Below the pieces are notes generated by a model. The model did not search any database. It had not been told where the DNA came from and saw only the letters and a program-made list of their open reading frames with translations. A DNA stretch of 51,397 nt from Oscillospiraceae bacterium (lineage in GTDB: Bacteria > Bacillota > Clostridia > Oscillospirales > Oscillospiraceae): contig SVME01000004.1 in assembly GCA_015067605.1 (NCBI GenBank), forward strand, positions 1 through 51,397, written 5' to 3'. A program made the translations under genes and the position numbers. This document shows positions 20,761 through 30,600 of this stretch, piece after piece (the first letter of the stretch is position 1; each line of letters opens with the position of its first letter).

Positions 20761-20789
20761 ATTATACTATAATGGAATGAATATGTCAA
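20761..20789 (-). promoter_or_regulatory. consensus sigma-A promoter of the 859-aa surface protein
   Basis: Minus strand: perfect -35 TTGACA (20784-20789), 17-base spacer, perfect -10 TATAAT (20761-20766). This is the best promoter in the window and suggests strong expression of the surface protein. Confidence 0.85.
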
Positions 20790-20954
20790 TTACCAACAAC
20801 ACCATCGTCAGGGAGTAGATGCTTTGACTCCGCTTGTGCTTCGCTCAGAATGATATTTTCGATACACTGGTTCCATGAACGATTTTTATTGTAGCGTTTT
20901 TACTATGATTCCACTCTATATATATGGGACAATTAGCAAGAAGCAAACAAACGC

Positions 20955-20983
20955 TTGAAAACCAGAATTTGGTATGATATAGT
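20955..20983 (+). promoter_or_regulatory. sigma-A promoter of the transglutaminase-like gene
   Basis: -35 TTGAAA (20955-20960), 17-base spacer, -10 TATAGT (20978-20983), about 33 bases before the ATG at 21016. It diverges from the promoter at 20761-20789; nothing else is recognised in this roughly 290-base gap. Confidence 0.7.
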
Positions 20984-21015
20984 GATAGTAGACAACAGAC
21001 GGGGGGCACAGGCAT

Positions 21016-22575
21016 ATGATGAAAGCGCATGAAAAAAGCTTGCAAACAGCCAAACAGCACAGGATTTGGGCAATCCTTGCAGCGGTGCTTGGAGTTGTGC
21101 TTTTGACACTTTTAGGGATGGTCTGGCTCATACCGGCAGCAGATAAAACTCCAAAGTCTGTGCCATCCGGCGAGGCGGTGAAAGCTACTACCAGTTCCGT
21201 TCCAAAGCCTTTTTCAACACATTTGGAGCTTCCCACATCCATATCGCTTTTACATCCGGTATTGCCTGTGACAAATGAGGTCACGTTAAACGATTTGGTA
21301 ACTGGACTGGAGGGAACCGGTGTGTCCGCCACCCTTATGGCGCAACCTGCCGCTGCGTTGGGAGAACAAGATATCGCCCTGCTGTTCACCGCAGACGGCG
21401 CTTCTTGTGTTCGGCATACCACCTGTTATCGGTTTGAAATGATACAGACGGTCGTGGTGGATGTGGCGGAGGGGCGGTCCGCAAATGCCCGTGACTTTGT
21501 TGCAGATAAAAATGTGCAGGCATCGCTGCCAGAGCAGATAACGCTAGACACGCTCGGAGAGAGGGCTGTGAAGCTGATTTGCGCAAATAAAGAATATTCT
21601 GTACGATACATTGTAAAAGAGAGCGATCCGCCCAGGGGAACGGGGCGAAATGTGACCGCTGAAATTGGTACGATTCCAGAACCGGAAACGTTAGTGGAAT
21701 GCATTGAGGATGCGTCACAGGTGACCGTAACCTACAAAAAGACACCGGAGTTAGTAATCGCTGAGGTTTATCGGGTGGTTCTGATTTTAACAGATGTTTG
21801 GGGAAATGCATCCGAAGTGGAGGCATTCATAAATGTAATCCCAGCATCAGACGCTCCCCAATTCACCGGACTGGAGGAGATGGTGATCCAATTGGGAGAT
21901 TCCATTTTCTTTAAGGAGGGGGTCAGCGCCGTGGATCCTCAGGATGGGGCTGTCAGATTTACGGTGGATGCTGCGGGTGTAGACCGAAATAAGCTGGGCA
22001 CCTATACGGCTTATTATTCCGCAGCGGATTCTGATGGAAATGTGACGATTGTTCCGAGAACGATTGTAGTACAGGGTACACCGGCTTCTGTGGTGGAGTC
22101 GTATGCACATTCTGTGCTGGAGACAATCATTCAGCCGGATATGACACAGGATCAGAAAATTTCGGCTGTATATCAGTATACCGCGAGCAGCATCCAATAC
22201 GTCGGTTCCTCAGATAAGGAAAGTATATGGAGCAGCGCATATCAGGGCTTTACAACCGGCAAGGGAGACTGTTATACCTATTATGCAATCAATAAGATTC
22301 TGCTGGATTTGCTAGAGATAGAGAATGTGGAAGTAAAGCGAGTGGGGGGCAGCAGTAACCACTGGTGGAATCTGGTGCAGCACCAGGATGGATTGTATTA
22401 TCATGTGGATTCTTGTCCAGTGGCTGTAAAAGTAGACTCAGTAAATCACGGAAAGATGACAGCCAGCGACTTGCAAGTATACACCAACGACGAGCGGGTT
22501 GCAGCCCGTCGTCCGAATTTCTATGTTTATGACCCGGATTTGCCGGAGTATCAGGATCTTTTAATCGCGCCGTAA
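21016..22575 (+). CDS. membrane-anchored transglutaminase-like protein
   Basis: A 519-residue protein. One N-terminal membrane helix (about 17-40) anchors a long extracellular part. An Ig-like domain of the DUF5011 type lies at about 290-365 (LGDSIFFKEGVSAVDPQDG). The C-terminal transglutaminase-like domain has the full Cys-His-Asp triad: GDCYTYY (C418), HWWNLV (H about 446) and HVDSCP (D about 464). Such proteins are usually cysteine proteases or cross-linking enzymes acting at the cell surface. It is divergent from the 859-aa surface protein and may act on the same envelope. Start is one of two adjacent ATGs after a G-rich site. Confidence 0.85.
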   Translation: MMKAHEKSLQTAKQHRIWAILAAVLGVVLLTLLGMVWLIPAADKTPKSVPSGEAVKATTSSVPKPFSTHLELPTSISLLHPVLPVTNEVTLNDLVTGLEGTGVSATLMAQPAAALGEQDIALLFTADGASCVRHTTCYRFEMIQTVVVDVAEGRSANARDFVADKNVQASLPEQITLDTLGERAVKLICANKEYSVRYIVKESDPPRGTGRNVTAEIGTIPEPETLVECIEDASQVTVTYKKTPELVIAEVYRVVLILTDVWGNASEVEAFINVIPASDAPQFTGLEEMVIQLGDSIFFKEGVSAVDPQDGAVRFTVDAAGVDRNKLGTYTAYYSAADSDGNVTIVPRTIVVQGTPASVVESYAHSVLETIIQPDMTQDQKISAVYQYTASSIQYVGSSDKESIWSSAYQGFTTGKGDCYTYYAINKILLDLLEIENVEVKRVGGSSNHWWNLVQHQDGLYYHVDSCPVAVKVDSVNHGKMTASDLQVYTNDERVAARRPNFYVYDPDLPEYQDLLIAP

Positions 22576-22576
22576 A

Positions 22577-22604
22577 AGGCCCGTCGGCAAATGCCGACGG
22601 GCCT
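22577..22604. terminator. convergent terminator between 21016 gene and aroF
   Basis: A 12-bp perfect stem (AGGCCCGTCGGC with GCCGACGGGCCT, AAAT loop) lies between two converging genes. A T run follows only on the minus strand, so it best serves the DAHP synthase operon. Confidence 0.75.
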
Positions 22605-22609
22605 ACTAT

Positions 22610-23641
22610 TCAAATAAGCTCAGCGATATCCAGAATCAGACGCTCCGTAGCGTCCCAGCCGATGCAGGGGTCGGTGATGGACTTGCCGTAAACGTGTTCG
22701 CCAATCTTCTGGGCACCCTCCTCCAGATAGGACTCAATCATAAAGCCCTTCATCATGGAACGGATGTGCTGACTATGACGGCAGGAATGAAGCACTTCTT
22801 TGCAAATTCGAGGCTGCTCCATGTACTTTTTTGCGGAATTGGAGTGGTTTGTGTCCACAATCAGCGCCGGATTCAGCAGTCCCTTGGCGGTGTAAGCATT
22901 GTAAAGATGCTCCAGCTCCTCGAAGTGGTAGTTGGGGATGGCCTCGCCATGACGGTTTACATAACCTCGTAAAATCGCATGGGCCAGCGGGTTACCGGTG
23001 GTCTTGACCTCCCAACCACGGTAAATGAAAGTGTGGCTGTGCTGCGCCGCCAGAATGGAATTGAGCATAACGGAAATGTCGCCACTGGTGGGGTTCTTCA
23101 TGCCCACAGGCACGGCGATGCCGCTGGCGGTGAGCCGATGCTCCTGATTCTCCACGCTCCGTGCCCCTACCGCCACATAGGACAGCAGGTCGGAAAGGTA
23201 GCGATAGTTATCGGGGTACAGCATCTCGTCGGCGGTGGACAGGCCTGTTTCGGCCAGCACATTGGTGTGCAGCCGCCGGATGGCAATGACACCCTCCAGC
23301 ATATCCGAATGTTTTTCCGGATCCGGCTGGTGGAGCAGACCCTTGTAGCCCTCGCCGGTGGTGCGGGGCTTGTTGGTGTAGACACGGGGAATCAAAATCA
23401 GCCGGTCGGCGGTTTTCTCCTGCAAGGCCGCCAGCCGCTGGCAGTATTCCAGCACCGCATCTTCCCGGTCGGCGGAACAGGGGCCGATAATCAGCAGCAT
23501 CTTGTCGCTTTTTCCGGTGAATACATCGGCAATCATTTCATCTCTTGCGGACTTGATGGCAGCCAGCTCCGCTGTCAGGGGATAGCGCTCCTTGATTTCC
23601 TTGGGCACCGGGAGCTTTCGCTTAAATTCCATGTTTTTCAT
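22610..23641 (-). CDS. aroF: 3-deoxy-7-phosphoheptulonate synthase (DAHP synthase, type I alpha)
   Basis: A 343-residue enzyme that condenses phosphoenolpyruvate and erythrose 4-phosphate, the first step of aromatic amino acid synthesis. LLIIGPCSADRE, PRVYTNKPRTTGEGYKG, the segment GARSVENQEHR and VDTNHSNS are all features of the AroF/AroG/AroH class. Start at 23641 (MKNMEFKRKLP) is 2 bases after the stop of the zinc-ribbon gene and has a GGGGGA site; the frame open to 23686 overlaps that gene. Which feedback inhibitor it responds to cannot be told. Confidence 0.95.
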   Translation of the reverse strand: MKNMEFKRKLPVPKEIKERYPLTAELAAIKSARDEMIADVFTGKSDKMLLIIGPCSADREDAVLEYCQRLAALQEKTADRLILIPRVYTNKPRTTGEGYKGLLHQPDPEKHSDMLEGVIAIRRLHTNVLAETGLSTADEMLYPDNYRYLSDLLSYVAVGARSVENQEHRLTASGIAVPVGMKNPTSGDISVMLNSILAAQHSHTFIYRGWEVKTTGNPLAHAILRGYVNRHGEAIPNYHFEELEHLYNAYTAKGLLNPALIVDTNHSNSAKKYMEQPRICKEVLHSCRHSQHIRSMMKGFMIESYLEEGAQKIGEHVYGKSITDPCIGWDATERLILDIAELI

Positions 23642-23643
23642 GA

Positions 23644-23856
23644 TTATTCCCCCGGTGTGTGCTTGATGACCTTTCCGATGTTCCACAGCATAGCCACCTG
23701 ACGCTCGGCCTCGGCCTTCTGCTCATCGTTTTCGTACTCTACATAAACGGTGTGAGCGCCGCAATCAGCGCACTCCACCTGCACATTCCAGCCGCCCTCA
23801 TGGACGATATAGCCTGCACCCCGACAAGCGGGGCATTCTTCCAGTTCGATTTCCAT
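23644..23856 (-). CDS. small zinc-ribbon protein (Lar-like)
   Basis: A 70-residue protein with two Cys pairs, CPAC and CADC, spaced about 19 residues apart around HEGGWNVQVE, then a charged helix (DEQKAEAERQVAMLWN). The pattern is that of the Lar/restriction-alleviation-like zinc ribbon seen in phage and bacterial small proteins, but no restriction system is nearby, so only the fold is claimed. Start at 23856 follows AAGGAG. It is tightly packed between the radical SAM partner (10 bases) and aroF (2 bases). Confidence 0.75.
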   Translation of the reverse strand: MEIELEECPACRGAGYIVHEGGWNVQVECADCGAHTVYVEYENDEQKAEAERQVAMLWNIGKVIKHTPGE

Positions 23857-23866
23857 AATGTTCTCC

Positions 23867-24523
23867 TTATCGAAAAATGTTTTCGTTTGTATCATACAGC
23901 TCCAGCCGGCGGCACTTGGCAAAGTCCGGCGTCAGCTCCGGCAGATACCGGCAGATGGCAGCGTGGAGCTGCATGGGGTTCAGCGTGGGATTTTGACAAC
24001 AGGCCAGCAGCTCCAACTCGATGGTGTGCGCCTCAGCCCGAATGGCCCAGCCGCGCAGCATGGGGATGATGTCCTGCTCTGTGATGCCGTTTTTGCCCTT
24101 TTTCTCAACGGTCAGGGCTGGACGGCGGAGCAGGTCGCTGATTTGCTCCCTTGCGCCTTCCGGCACACCCTTGTCATATTCCAGCGTAACAACGCTGCGC
24201 AGCAGGGCGAGATTTTTGATTTTGCTGCCGTTATCGTAGACGGACAGCACTCGCACGCCCTCCACCAGCGCACCGTTCAGCCGGCGGCAGATTTCGTCGC
24301 AGGACACGTCCATGCCGTCCAAATCAAAATCCAGCAGCTCGCACCGGCTCTCCACGCCCACCGACAACGGTAGTGCAATGGACACCGAGGGTCTGGGATT
24401 GAAGCCCTGTGTGTGGGTCAGGGGCAGTCCCGCCCGCTTGAAGGCTCGCTGAAACAGTCGCATCAGATCCAGATGGGAGATCCAGACAGCGTTGCCGGTT
24501 TTCTCAAATAAAGCTCTAGGCAT
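23867..24523 (-). CDS. TIGR03936 family radical SAM-associated protein
   Basis: A 218-residue protein beginning MPRALFEKTGNAVWISHLDLMRLFQRAFKR, with THTQGFNPRPSVSIALPLSVG near 38-56. This is the DUF2344/TIGR03936 family, almost always encoded next to or fused with a TIGR03960 radical SAM protein, as here. The pair is common in Clostridia, usually near ribonuclease G and rplU, which are absent from this window. Biochemical role unknown. Overlaps the radical SAM gene by 8 bases. Confidence 0.88.
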   Translation of the reverse strand: MPRALFEKTGNAVWISHLDLMRLFQRAFKRAGLPLTHTQGFNPRPSVSIALPLSVGVESRCELLDFDLDGMDVSCDEICRRLNGALVEGVRVLSVYDNGSKIKNLALLRSVVTLEYDKGVPEGAREQISDLLRRPALTVEKKGKNGITEQDIIPMLRGWAIRAEAHTIELELLACCQNPTLNPMQLHAAICRYLPELTPDFAKCRRLELYDTNENIFR

Positions 24524-26351
24524 CGCAGGCCACCTCCTTCAGCAGCTGGTTGGCACCGCAGCCGGCACAGCCCTCACGGCAGTCCGGCGTAATGGTGGCC
24601 TCGTAGGCACGCTTCCGCTCCCGCAGCAAGAATTTCTTCGTCACGCCCACGTCCATGGGATCCCAGGGCAGCAGCTCGTCCTCGCCGTAGCCACGGGTGG
24701 TGTAGAAGCTCATGTCCACCCCACATTCGGCGAAAGCATCCTGCCACAAATCGAAACGGAAATATTCATCCCAGCCGTCCAGCCGTGCGCCTCGACGGGC
24801 AGCGGCCTCGATGACGGGCCCCAGTCGCCGGTCGCCCCGTGCCATCACAGCCTCCAGTCGGCTCAAATCCGGCGCATGGTAGTTGTACTCGATGGACTTG
24901 GAGTAGAAATGCTCCTTCAGCAGCTTGCACCGGCGCAGATATTCCTCCGGCTGAATCTGCTGCTCCCACTGGAAGGGCGTGTGGGGCTTGGGTACGAAGT
25001 ATGCGGTGGCCACATGGACTCGCAGACCACGCTTTTTATTCACGGCGTGTTCCTTCCATGCCTTGATGATTTTGTAAACCAGATCCGCAATGCCAAGCAC
25101 ATCCTCGTCGGTTTCCGTGGGCAGACCCAGCATGAAGTACAGCTTCACATTATTCCAGCCGCCGGAGAAAGCGTTGGTGCAGGTGGTAAGGATTTCCTCT
25201 TCGGTCAGGTTTTTATTGATTACATCCCGCAGACGTTGCGTGCCTGCCTCCGGCGCAAAGGTCAGACCGCTTTTGCGAACGGTCTGGAGCTTTTCCATCA
25301 GCTCGCGGGAGAAGTTGTCCGCCCGCAGAGAGGGGACGGAGAGGTTGATTTTGTTCTGAGCGCAGTAGGGAATCAGCTCATCGGTCAGCTCCTTCAGCTG
25401 CCGATAGTCGGAGGTGGACAGGCTGGAGAGGGTAATCTCATTGTTGCCCGAATCCGTCAACATATCCACTGCCTGCCGGTACAGTACATCAGCACTCTTG
25501 CGCCGGACGGGGCGGCAGGAGAATCCTGCCTGACAGAACCGGCAACCCCGAATACAGCCACGAAACACCTCCAAATTCGCCCGATCGTGGACGATTTCTG
25601 TGGAGGGCACAATCATCTTGGTGGGCCAGTAGGCGTTATCTAAATCCTCGATGATTCGCTTGGTGATTTTCTCCGGCGCACCGTTGCGGGGGACGATGGC
25701 TTTCAGAGTGCCGTCGTCGTTGTACTGGTGGTCGTAGAAAGAGGGCACATAAATGCCGGGAATCTTGGAAACCTCCAGCAGGAAGGCATCCTTGCTCCAG
25801 CTCTCGGCCTTGGCCTTGTCGTAAAGATTGATGATTTCCAGCGTAATATCTTCGCCCTCGCCCAGCGCAAAAAAGTCGATGTAGTCTGCCAGCGGTTCCG
25901 GGTTGAAGGCGCATACGCCGCCGGCGAATACAATGTTCTTCAAATCGTGGCGGTCGGCGCTGTGGAGAGGTACCTTGGCAAGGGACAGCATATTCAGAAT
26001 GTTGGAATAGCTCATCTCATAGCCGATGGTGAAGGCAATCATGTCAAAATCCCGCACAGGGGACTGACTTTCCAGCGCCCACAGGGGCAGGCCATGGGTG
26101 CGCATAGCCTGCTCCATGTCCCCCCAGGGGGCAAAGACCCGCTCGCACCAGACTCCTTCCATCTGGTTCATCACGCCGTAGAGAATCCTCATTCCCACGT
26201 TGGACATACCGATTTCGTAGGTGTCGGGGAAGCAGAAGGCTACCCGCACCCGTACGTCCTTTAAGTCTTTTTTTATTTCGTTAAATTCTCCGCCGGTGTA
26301 CCGTGCGGGCTTTTGCACGGTGGGGAGGATTCTCTGAATCAGCTCGGTCAT
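24516..26351 (-). CDS. TIGR03960 family B12-binding-type radical SAM protein
   Basis: A 611-residue protein with a B12-binding-like N-domain (about 1-200; EIGMSNVGMRILYGVMN, IAFTIGYEMSYSNILNML) and a radical SAM barrel with the cluster motif GCIRGCRFCQ near residue 270 that binds the [4Fe-4S] cluster. A C-terminal Cys group (CREGCAGCG) could hold another cluster or zinc. Together with the TIGR03936 protein it forms a two-gene unit of unknown substrate. Start at 26351 after AAAGAGG. Confidence 0.9.
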   Translation of the reverse strand: MTELIQRILPTVQKPARYTGGEFNEIKKDLKDVRVRVAFCFPDTYEIGMSNVGMRILYGVMNQMEGVWCERVFAPWGDMEQAMRTHGLPLWALESQSPVRDFDMIAFTIGYEMSYSNILNMLSLAKVPLHSADRHDLKNIVFAGGVCAFNPEPLADYIDFFALGEGEDITLEIINLYDKAKAESWSKDAFLLEVSKIPGIYVPSFYDHQYNDDGTLKAIVPRNGAPEKITKRIIEDLDNAYWPTKMIVPSTEIVHDRANLEVFRGCIRGCRFCQAGFSCRPVRRKSADVLYRQAVDMLTDSGNNEITLSSLSTSDYRQLKELTDELIPYCAQNKINLSVPSLRADNFSRELMEKLQTVRKSGLTFAPEAGTQRLRDVINKNLTEEEILTTCTNAFSGGWNNVKLYFMLGLPTETDEDVLGIADLVYKIIKAWKEHAVNKKRGLRVHVATAYFVPKPHTPFQWEQQIQPEEYLRRCKLLKEHFYSKSIEYNYHAPDLSRLEAVMARGDRRLGPVIEAAARRGARLDGWDEYFRFDLWQDAFAECGVDMSFYTTRGYGEDELLPWDPMDVGVTKKFLLRERKRAYEATITPDCREGCAGCGANQLLKEVACDA

Positions 26352-26391
26352 AGCAAAACCTCTTTGTGTGTATTAAGCTTCTCTATTGTAC

Positions 26392-26919
26392 TCAATGCGG
26401 CGCAGGTTTGCAAGTCATTTTTATGAAGATGAAGACCACCAGCCCCAGCGGAAGTATTCCCAGACGAAGTACCACTGTGCCATAAAGCCCAAACAACCAG
26501 ATTCCGGTTAGACAAATGCCCCTAATCCATCCACAGATAGCCGTAGCTCGTCGAGGAAAAAGCAGGCCGACACCGTAATGAAGTGCCCGCCCCCCATCCA
26601 GCGGATAAAGTGGCATTAGATTAAATAGGGATTGGGCGGCGGCGCATAAAGCAATGCGGGGAATCCATCGAACGAGGAGCAGCAGACTGAGTCCTCCCAA
26701 AGGCCCCGCCAGCGCACATAGAATGATTTGACCATCAGAAAGCCCCGCCGCCTCCATGTTTGCGCCGGATATACCCGCCCGAAAGCGAATGATCTTGCCG
26801 CCGCAGGCTTTGACGGCGAGAACGTGGCACAGCTCGTGAAAAGCCGCCGCTGCTACTGCCGCCACAACCCATTGCAGAGGCAGTACCAGAATCGCCAATG
26901 CCAGAAGTAGTAGAATCAA
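26392..26919 (-). CDS. M50 family (site-2 protease-like) membrane metalloprotease
   Basis: A 175-residue protein with several membrane helices. The zinc motif HELCH (H28, E29, H32) and the second ligand region NLMPLYPLDGG (N99 to D107) are intact, as in SpoIVFB and other minimal site-2 proteases. No CBS or PDZ domain is present. These enzymes cleave substrates inside the membrane; SpoIVFB activates pro-sigma-K in sporulation. The start is TTG, overlapping the TGA of the upstream gene (TTGA), with GAGGAG 8 bases before it. The substrate is not known. Confidence 0.88.
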   Translation of the reverse strand: MILLLLALAILVLPLQWVVAAVAAAAFHELCHVLAVKACGGKIIRFRAGISGANMEAAGLSDGQIILCALAGPLGGLSLLLLVRWIPRIALCAAAQSLFNLMPLYPLDGGRALHYGVGLLFPRRATAICGWIRGICLTGIWLFGLYGTVVLRLGILPLGLVVFIFIKMTCKPAPH

Positions 26920-27197
26920 TGTCCACTCTCCTCAAGGATGTGGTGACAAAAGGCGGTGATTGCGTCGGGAAAATCTGTGCCTGTCTGCAAATCTGAGGCC
27001 AGTGCCTGTAAGGCTTGCCCCGTCACTTCCGCATCTCCGGGGAGCAGCAGCCTGCCCAGTGCGTTACGCCCAACGGGAAGAATCAATGCCAGCAATAAAA
27101 CGCCCAATAGCAACCATCGCAGAGGGATTTTACGCTTTCCAAACCGAAACGGAATCTTTTCGGCATTTCCTGCTGTGTATTTGATTTTGTAGCCCAT
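26916..27197 (-). CDS. small membrane protein upstream of the M50 protease
   Basis: A 93-residue protein: a basic N-terminus (FRFGKRKIPLR), one membrane helix at about 29-43, and an extracytoplasmic tail of about 50 residues. It overlaps the protease gene by 4 bases. In sporulating bacteria the protease SpoIVFB is paired with the membrane regulator SpoIVFA; this gene occupies that position, but I see no convincing sequence similarity, so a regulatory role is inference only. Confidence 0.7.
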   Translation of the reverse strand: MGYKIKYTAGNAEKIPFRFGKRKIPLRWLLLGVLLLALILPVGRNALGRLLLPGDAEVTGQALQALASDLQTGTDFPDAITAFCHHILEESGH

Positions 27198-27309
27198 CCA
27201 ACCAACTCCATTCTCTGTATCCTATGGCAGTCGGAAGGGAGATATGAAAAAACCTGCCATAGCGGCAGGACTGTTGCATTCAACGGTTTGAATCTCTTCA
27301 TAAATAATT

Positions 27310-27341
27310 AAAACCGAAAGAGCAGATGCCCTTTCGGTTTT
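27310..27341 (-). terminator. terminator of tRNA-Pro
   Basis: On the minus strand the stem AAAACCGAAAG/CTTTCGGTTTT directly follows the tRNA 3' end and is followed by a T/A-rich run. It separates the tRNA from the 93-aa gene downstream. Confidence 0.75.
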
Positions 27342-27343
27342 AA

Positions 27344-27420
27344 TGGTCCGAGTGTCGAGATTCGAACTCGAGGCCTCTTGAACCCCATTCAAGCGCGATA
27401 CCAAACTTCGCCACACCCGG
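27344..27420 (-). tRNA. tRNA-Pro (anticodon GGG)
   Basis: A 77-nt tRNA with encoded CCA. On the minus strand: acceptor CCGGGTG pairs with CACTCGG (one G-T pair), D arm GCGA/TCGC, anticodon stem CTTGA/TCAAG with loop ATGGGGT (anticodon GGG, reading CCC and CCU), T arm TCGAG-TTCGAAT-CTCGA, discriminator A and CCA. All stems close. Confidence 0.95.
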
Positions 27421-27450
27421 ATATTTGCGCCGTCTTGCGACAGCTTTGAT

Positions 27451-27479
27451 ATGATATCACAGCTTGACGAAAAATGCAA
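27451..27479 (-). promoter_or_regulatory. promoter of tRNA-Pro
   Basis: Minus strand: -35 TTGCAT (27474-27479), 17-base spacer, -10 TATCAT (27451-27456), about 30 bases before the tRNA 5' end. The rest of the 484-base gap 27198-27681 holds only the tRNA, its terminator and the next promoter. Confidence 0.65.
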
Positions 27480-27593
27480 GCATTATTTTTATTTTTCGGG
27501 AATTATTTTTTTATCCGCCGGAGCAGCTGCGTTATGGTGTGGCACAAATTATGGCGCATACAGGCGCTTTTGTTTCAAATTACCAAATTGCCC

Positions 27594-27622
27594 TTGATTT
27601 TACCTGCGGGCTATTGTATAAT
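27594..27622 (+). promoter_or_regulatory. promoter of the 1531-aa surface protein
   Basis: -35 TTGATT (27594-27599), 17-base spacer, consensus -10 TATAAT (27617-27622), giving a leader of about 50 bases to the ATG at 27682. Confidence 0.75.
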
Positions 27623-27681
27623 TTATAACGTAAGACTGTGCGGATGAAAACCGCAAAATATCAGACCGACAGGAGGATAAT

Positions 27682-30600
27682 ATGAGATATTCATTTGGAA
27701 AACGCATTTGGTCGATGCTTTTGGTAATCGTCCTGACGCTGGGAATGCTTCCGGTGTTTGCCTCCCATGTGGAAGTAGAGGCGGAAGCGGCCATCAGCGG
27801 CCTGGATTCGCTGACCTGCGCCAACATCATCTCCAACACCACCCGCAGAAACTACATCGACACCATGATGCGTTACTACATCAACAACTACAGTTCTCTG
27901 TCTAGCGCGCTGACCGCCGGCAAGTCTGTGGTATTCATGTTCGAGGGCGGCTCGGACTACTACGACACCTACGCCTACGCAGATGGCTCCGGCCAGACCC
28001 GTATGCAGGCGGTGTGTATCGTGGTGCAGCTGAACTCCAGCGGCAAGCCTTATATTGCTTTCAGCAGCGAGCGGTGCTGCTCGATTCCCGATAATGCCAA
28101 CTATGTGACCCCCGGCTATGAAACCAGCGGCTCCACCACGATTCTGGACGGCATCTATAAGATGACCACCGTCAACCACAATGGCAACTACGCCGCCCAC
28201 ACCACTACCTGCTATACCGGCTGGTATACGCCCTATGCCGGCAGCACCGGTTACAGCTACGACTGTAACGGCATCAACATCCACACCCGTAGCGTAAACT
28301 ATGCGCTCTCTGGCGGCGGCAACAGTATGGGCTGCCAGCTCATTGGCTACGGTGCCAGCAGCAGTAACGAGTACAACCAGTTCATGAAGACCGTCACCGG
28401 CTGCACCTTCAATGCCTACGACGGCACCCAGCGAACCTTCTCTTCCACCGGCAGCTACACCGGCTACTACGTGGTTGACCGGCAGCTGGGCCTGATGAAC
28501 CCCGGTGGTGTCGAATACGGCAGCGGCTCTTTGATTGAGCTGTACACCAAGGGCGACCTGAACGGCATCACCGCCTTCTCCACCAGCGCCCGTGCCAATG
28601 CCAGCTTCGGCTACACCTCCGATTGCGACTTCTATCCCTCCAGTTGTGAGTTCAAAATCACCAACAGTTCCACCATGAACTCCGAGCCCTGCGCTGAAGG
28701 CAGCAATGACAGCGAGGTGCTGCAGAACATCAGCGCCGGCCAGACCTTTACCTCCGTGGGTATGTACAAAAACACCGCAGGTAACTACTGGTATCAGGTG
28801 GAAACCTCCAGCGGCGACCCGGGCTATATCTACGCCGGTGACACCACATATGTGAAGGAAATCACTTCGGATATCACCATATCGGACTACGATGTGCCCA
28901 ACGGCCACGTGGCCGGCGACAAATTTTACGTTACCGGCTCTATCAAGTCCAAAGGCAACCGCATCGATACGGCAGCCACATGGATCCACTCCGGCTTCGG
29001 CACCTCCGGTAGCAAGGTCACCGGCGGTAGCGATACCGTCAGTGGCTACTCCTACACGCTGGTCAACAGCCCTATCGACTTTGCCACCTCCTTCGGTGAT
29101 TTGACCTCCGGCAAGTACACCTACGCCATCTCCGCCACCTATACCAACTATTACGCCAAGAGCGCTCAGACGCTGGGCACCAACACCGGCACCAAGATGT
29201 TGGTGGAGGAATACTTCATGGTCATTCCCTCCAGCGTCAGCCAGAGTTCTTGCAGCCATAGCTATACCACCACCAGCGTCAAAGCTGCTACCTGTACCGC
29301 CGCCGGCGTGCAGGTCCAGTCCTGCTCCAAGTGCGGTCTGGTCACGGAGCAAACCGTACCGGCTAAGGGCCATTCCTACGGCGCATGGAGCGTGAGCAAC
29401 GCCACCTGCACTACCGCTGGCACCAAGAGTCGCACCTGCACCGCCTGCGGCGATGTAGAAACCCAGACCATTGCTGCCAGCCACACCTACAACCTGACCA
29501 CCCATACCGCTACCTGCGGCGACTATGCCCGATACGAATTCATCTGCTCCAAGTGCGGCCACAACTATGTCCTGAAGGCCAACGAGCTGGCCGCTGGCTG
29601 GATTGACTACCTGCCGACGGGCATGGCCGCCAGCCTATTCCGTACCAAAACCCAGTATCGCTATGCGGACTACCAGACCAAGACCTCCTACGAATCCTCT
29701 ATGAGCGGCTACACCCTCAAGAGCAGCCAATGGGTCCAGTCCGGTACCGGTACCGTCAACTATGTCAATAGCTGGCCCTCCGGCTTCTCCACCTCCAGCA
29801 GTCTGTACACCAAGTACAACAACCGCAACAGCAAGATGACCGCCAGCGAAACCGCCACCACCAAAACCAGCATCAACTCCGACAAGGTAGTAGGCTACCT
29901 GTACTACCACTGGTGCTACTCCGGCTCTTACTATTCCACTTCCTCCAAGAGCGGAAGCTACACCACCTTCCATGCCTACTACGATACCACCAATCCCAGC
30001 AGCTTCACCTGCGACACCTCTGACATGAGCTACAAGACCGCCCATTCCACCTGTTCCAACTCTGACTGGTGGTTCGTGACGGACGTCTACGCCCAGAGCT
30101 ACACCAGCTACAAAAAGCAATTCACCTATGAGCGCTGGTCTGACTTCTCCGGCTGGAGTGACACACCTGTAACGGCCAGCACCACCCGTAAGGTAGAAAC
30201 CCGCACTGTCTACCAGTTGAAGGAAGCCACCATGGGTAGCCATGTGTGGAGCGGTGGTTCCTGTGCCGTATGCGGTGAAACCTGCGCCCACCAGTATTCC
30301 AACGGCGTTTGCTCCCTGTGCGGAAAATCCTGTATCCACAGCTATATCAACGGCAGTTGTTCCATCTGTGGCAAGGTCTGCAGCCATGTCTATGCCAATG
30401 GCACCTGTACTACCTGCGGCAACGTCTGCGTCCATAACTATGTAAACGGTACTTGTACGGTCTGCGGCCTGAATGAGAAGGTAAACGAATACTACCTGTT
30501 CGGCTTCATCAACGGCGCTAACTACGCCTGCGAGGAGGACTACGAGAATATCGGCCAGTATAAGTTTGTAGACGGCAAGCTGACCGCCACCTTCACCCAG

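Noticed and set aside
23644..23856. Lar-like protein as part of an anti-restriction or phage region
   Set aside because: No phage or restriction genes nearby and it is embedded in a metabolic operon; only the zinc-ribbon fold is supported.
27691..29562. A 623-codon open frame antisense to the 1531-aa gene, and a similar 429-codon frame at 29635-30924
   Set aside because: They mirror the codon bias of the sense gene, give Gly/Ala/Val/His-rich nonsense, and lack ribosome sites. They are shadows.
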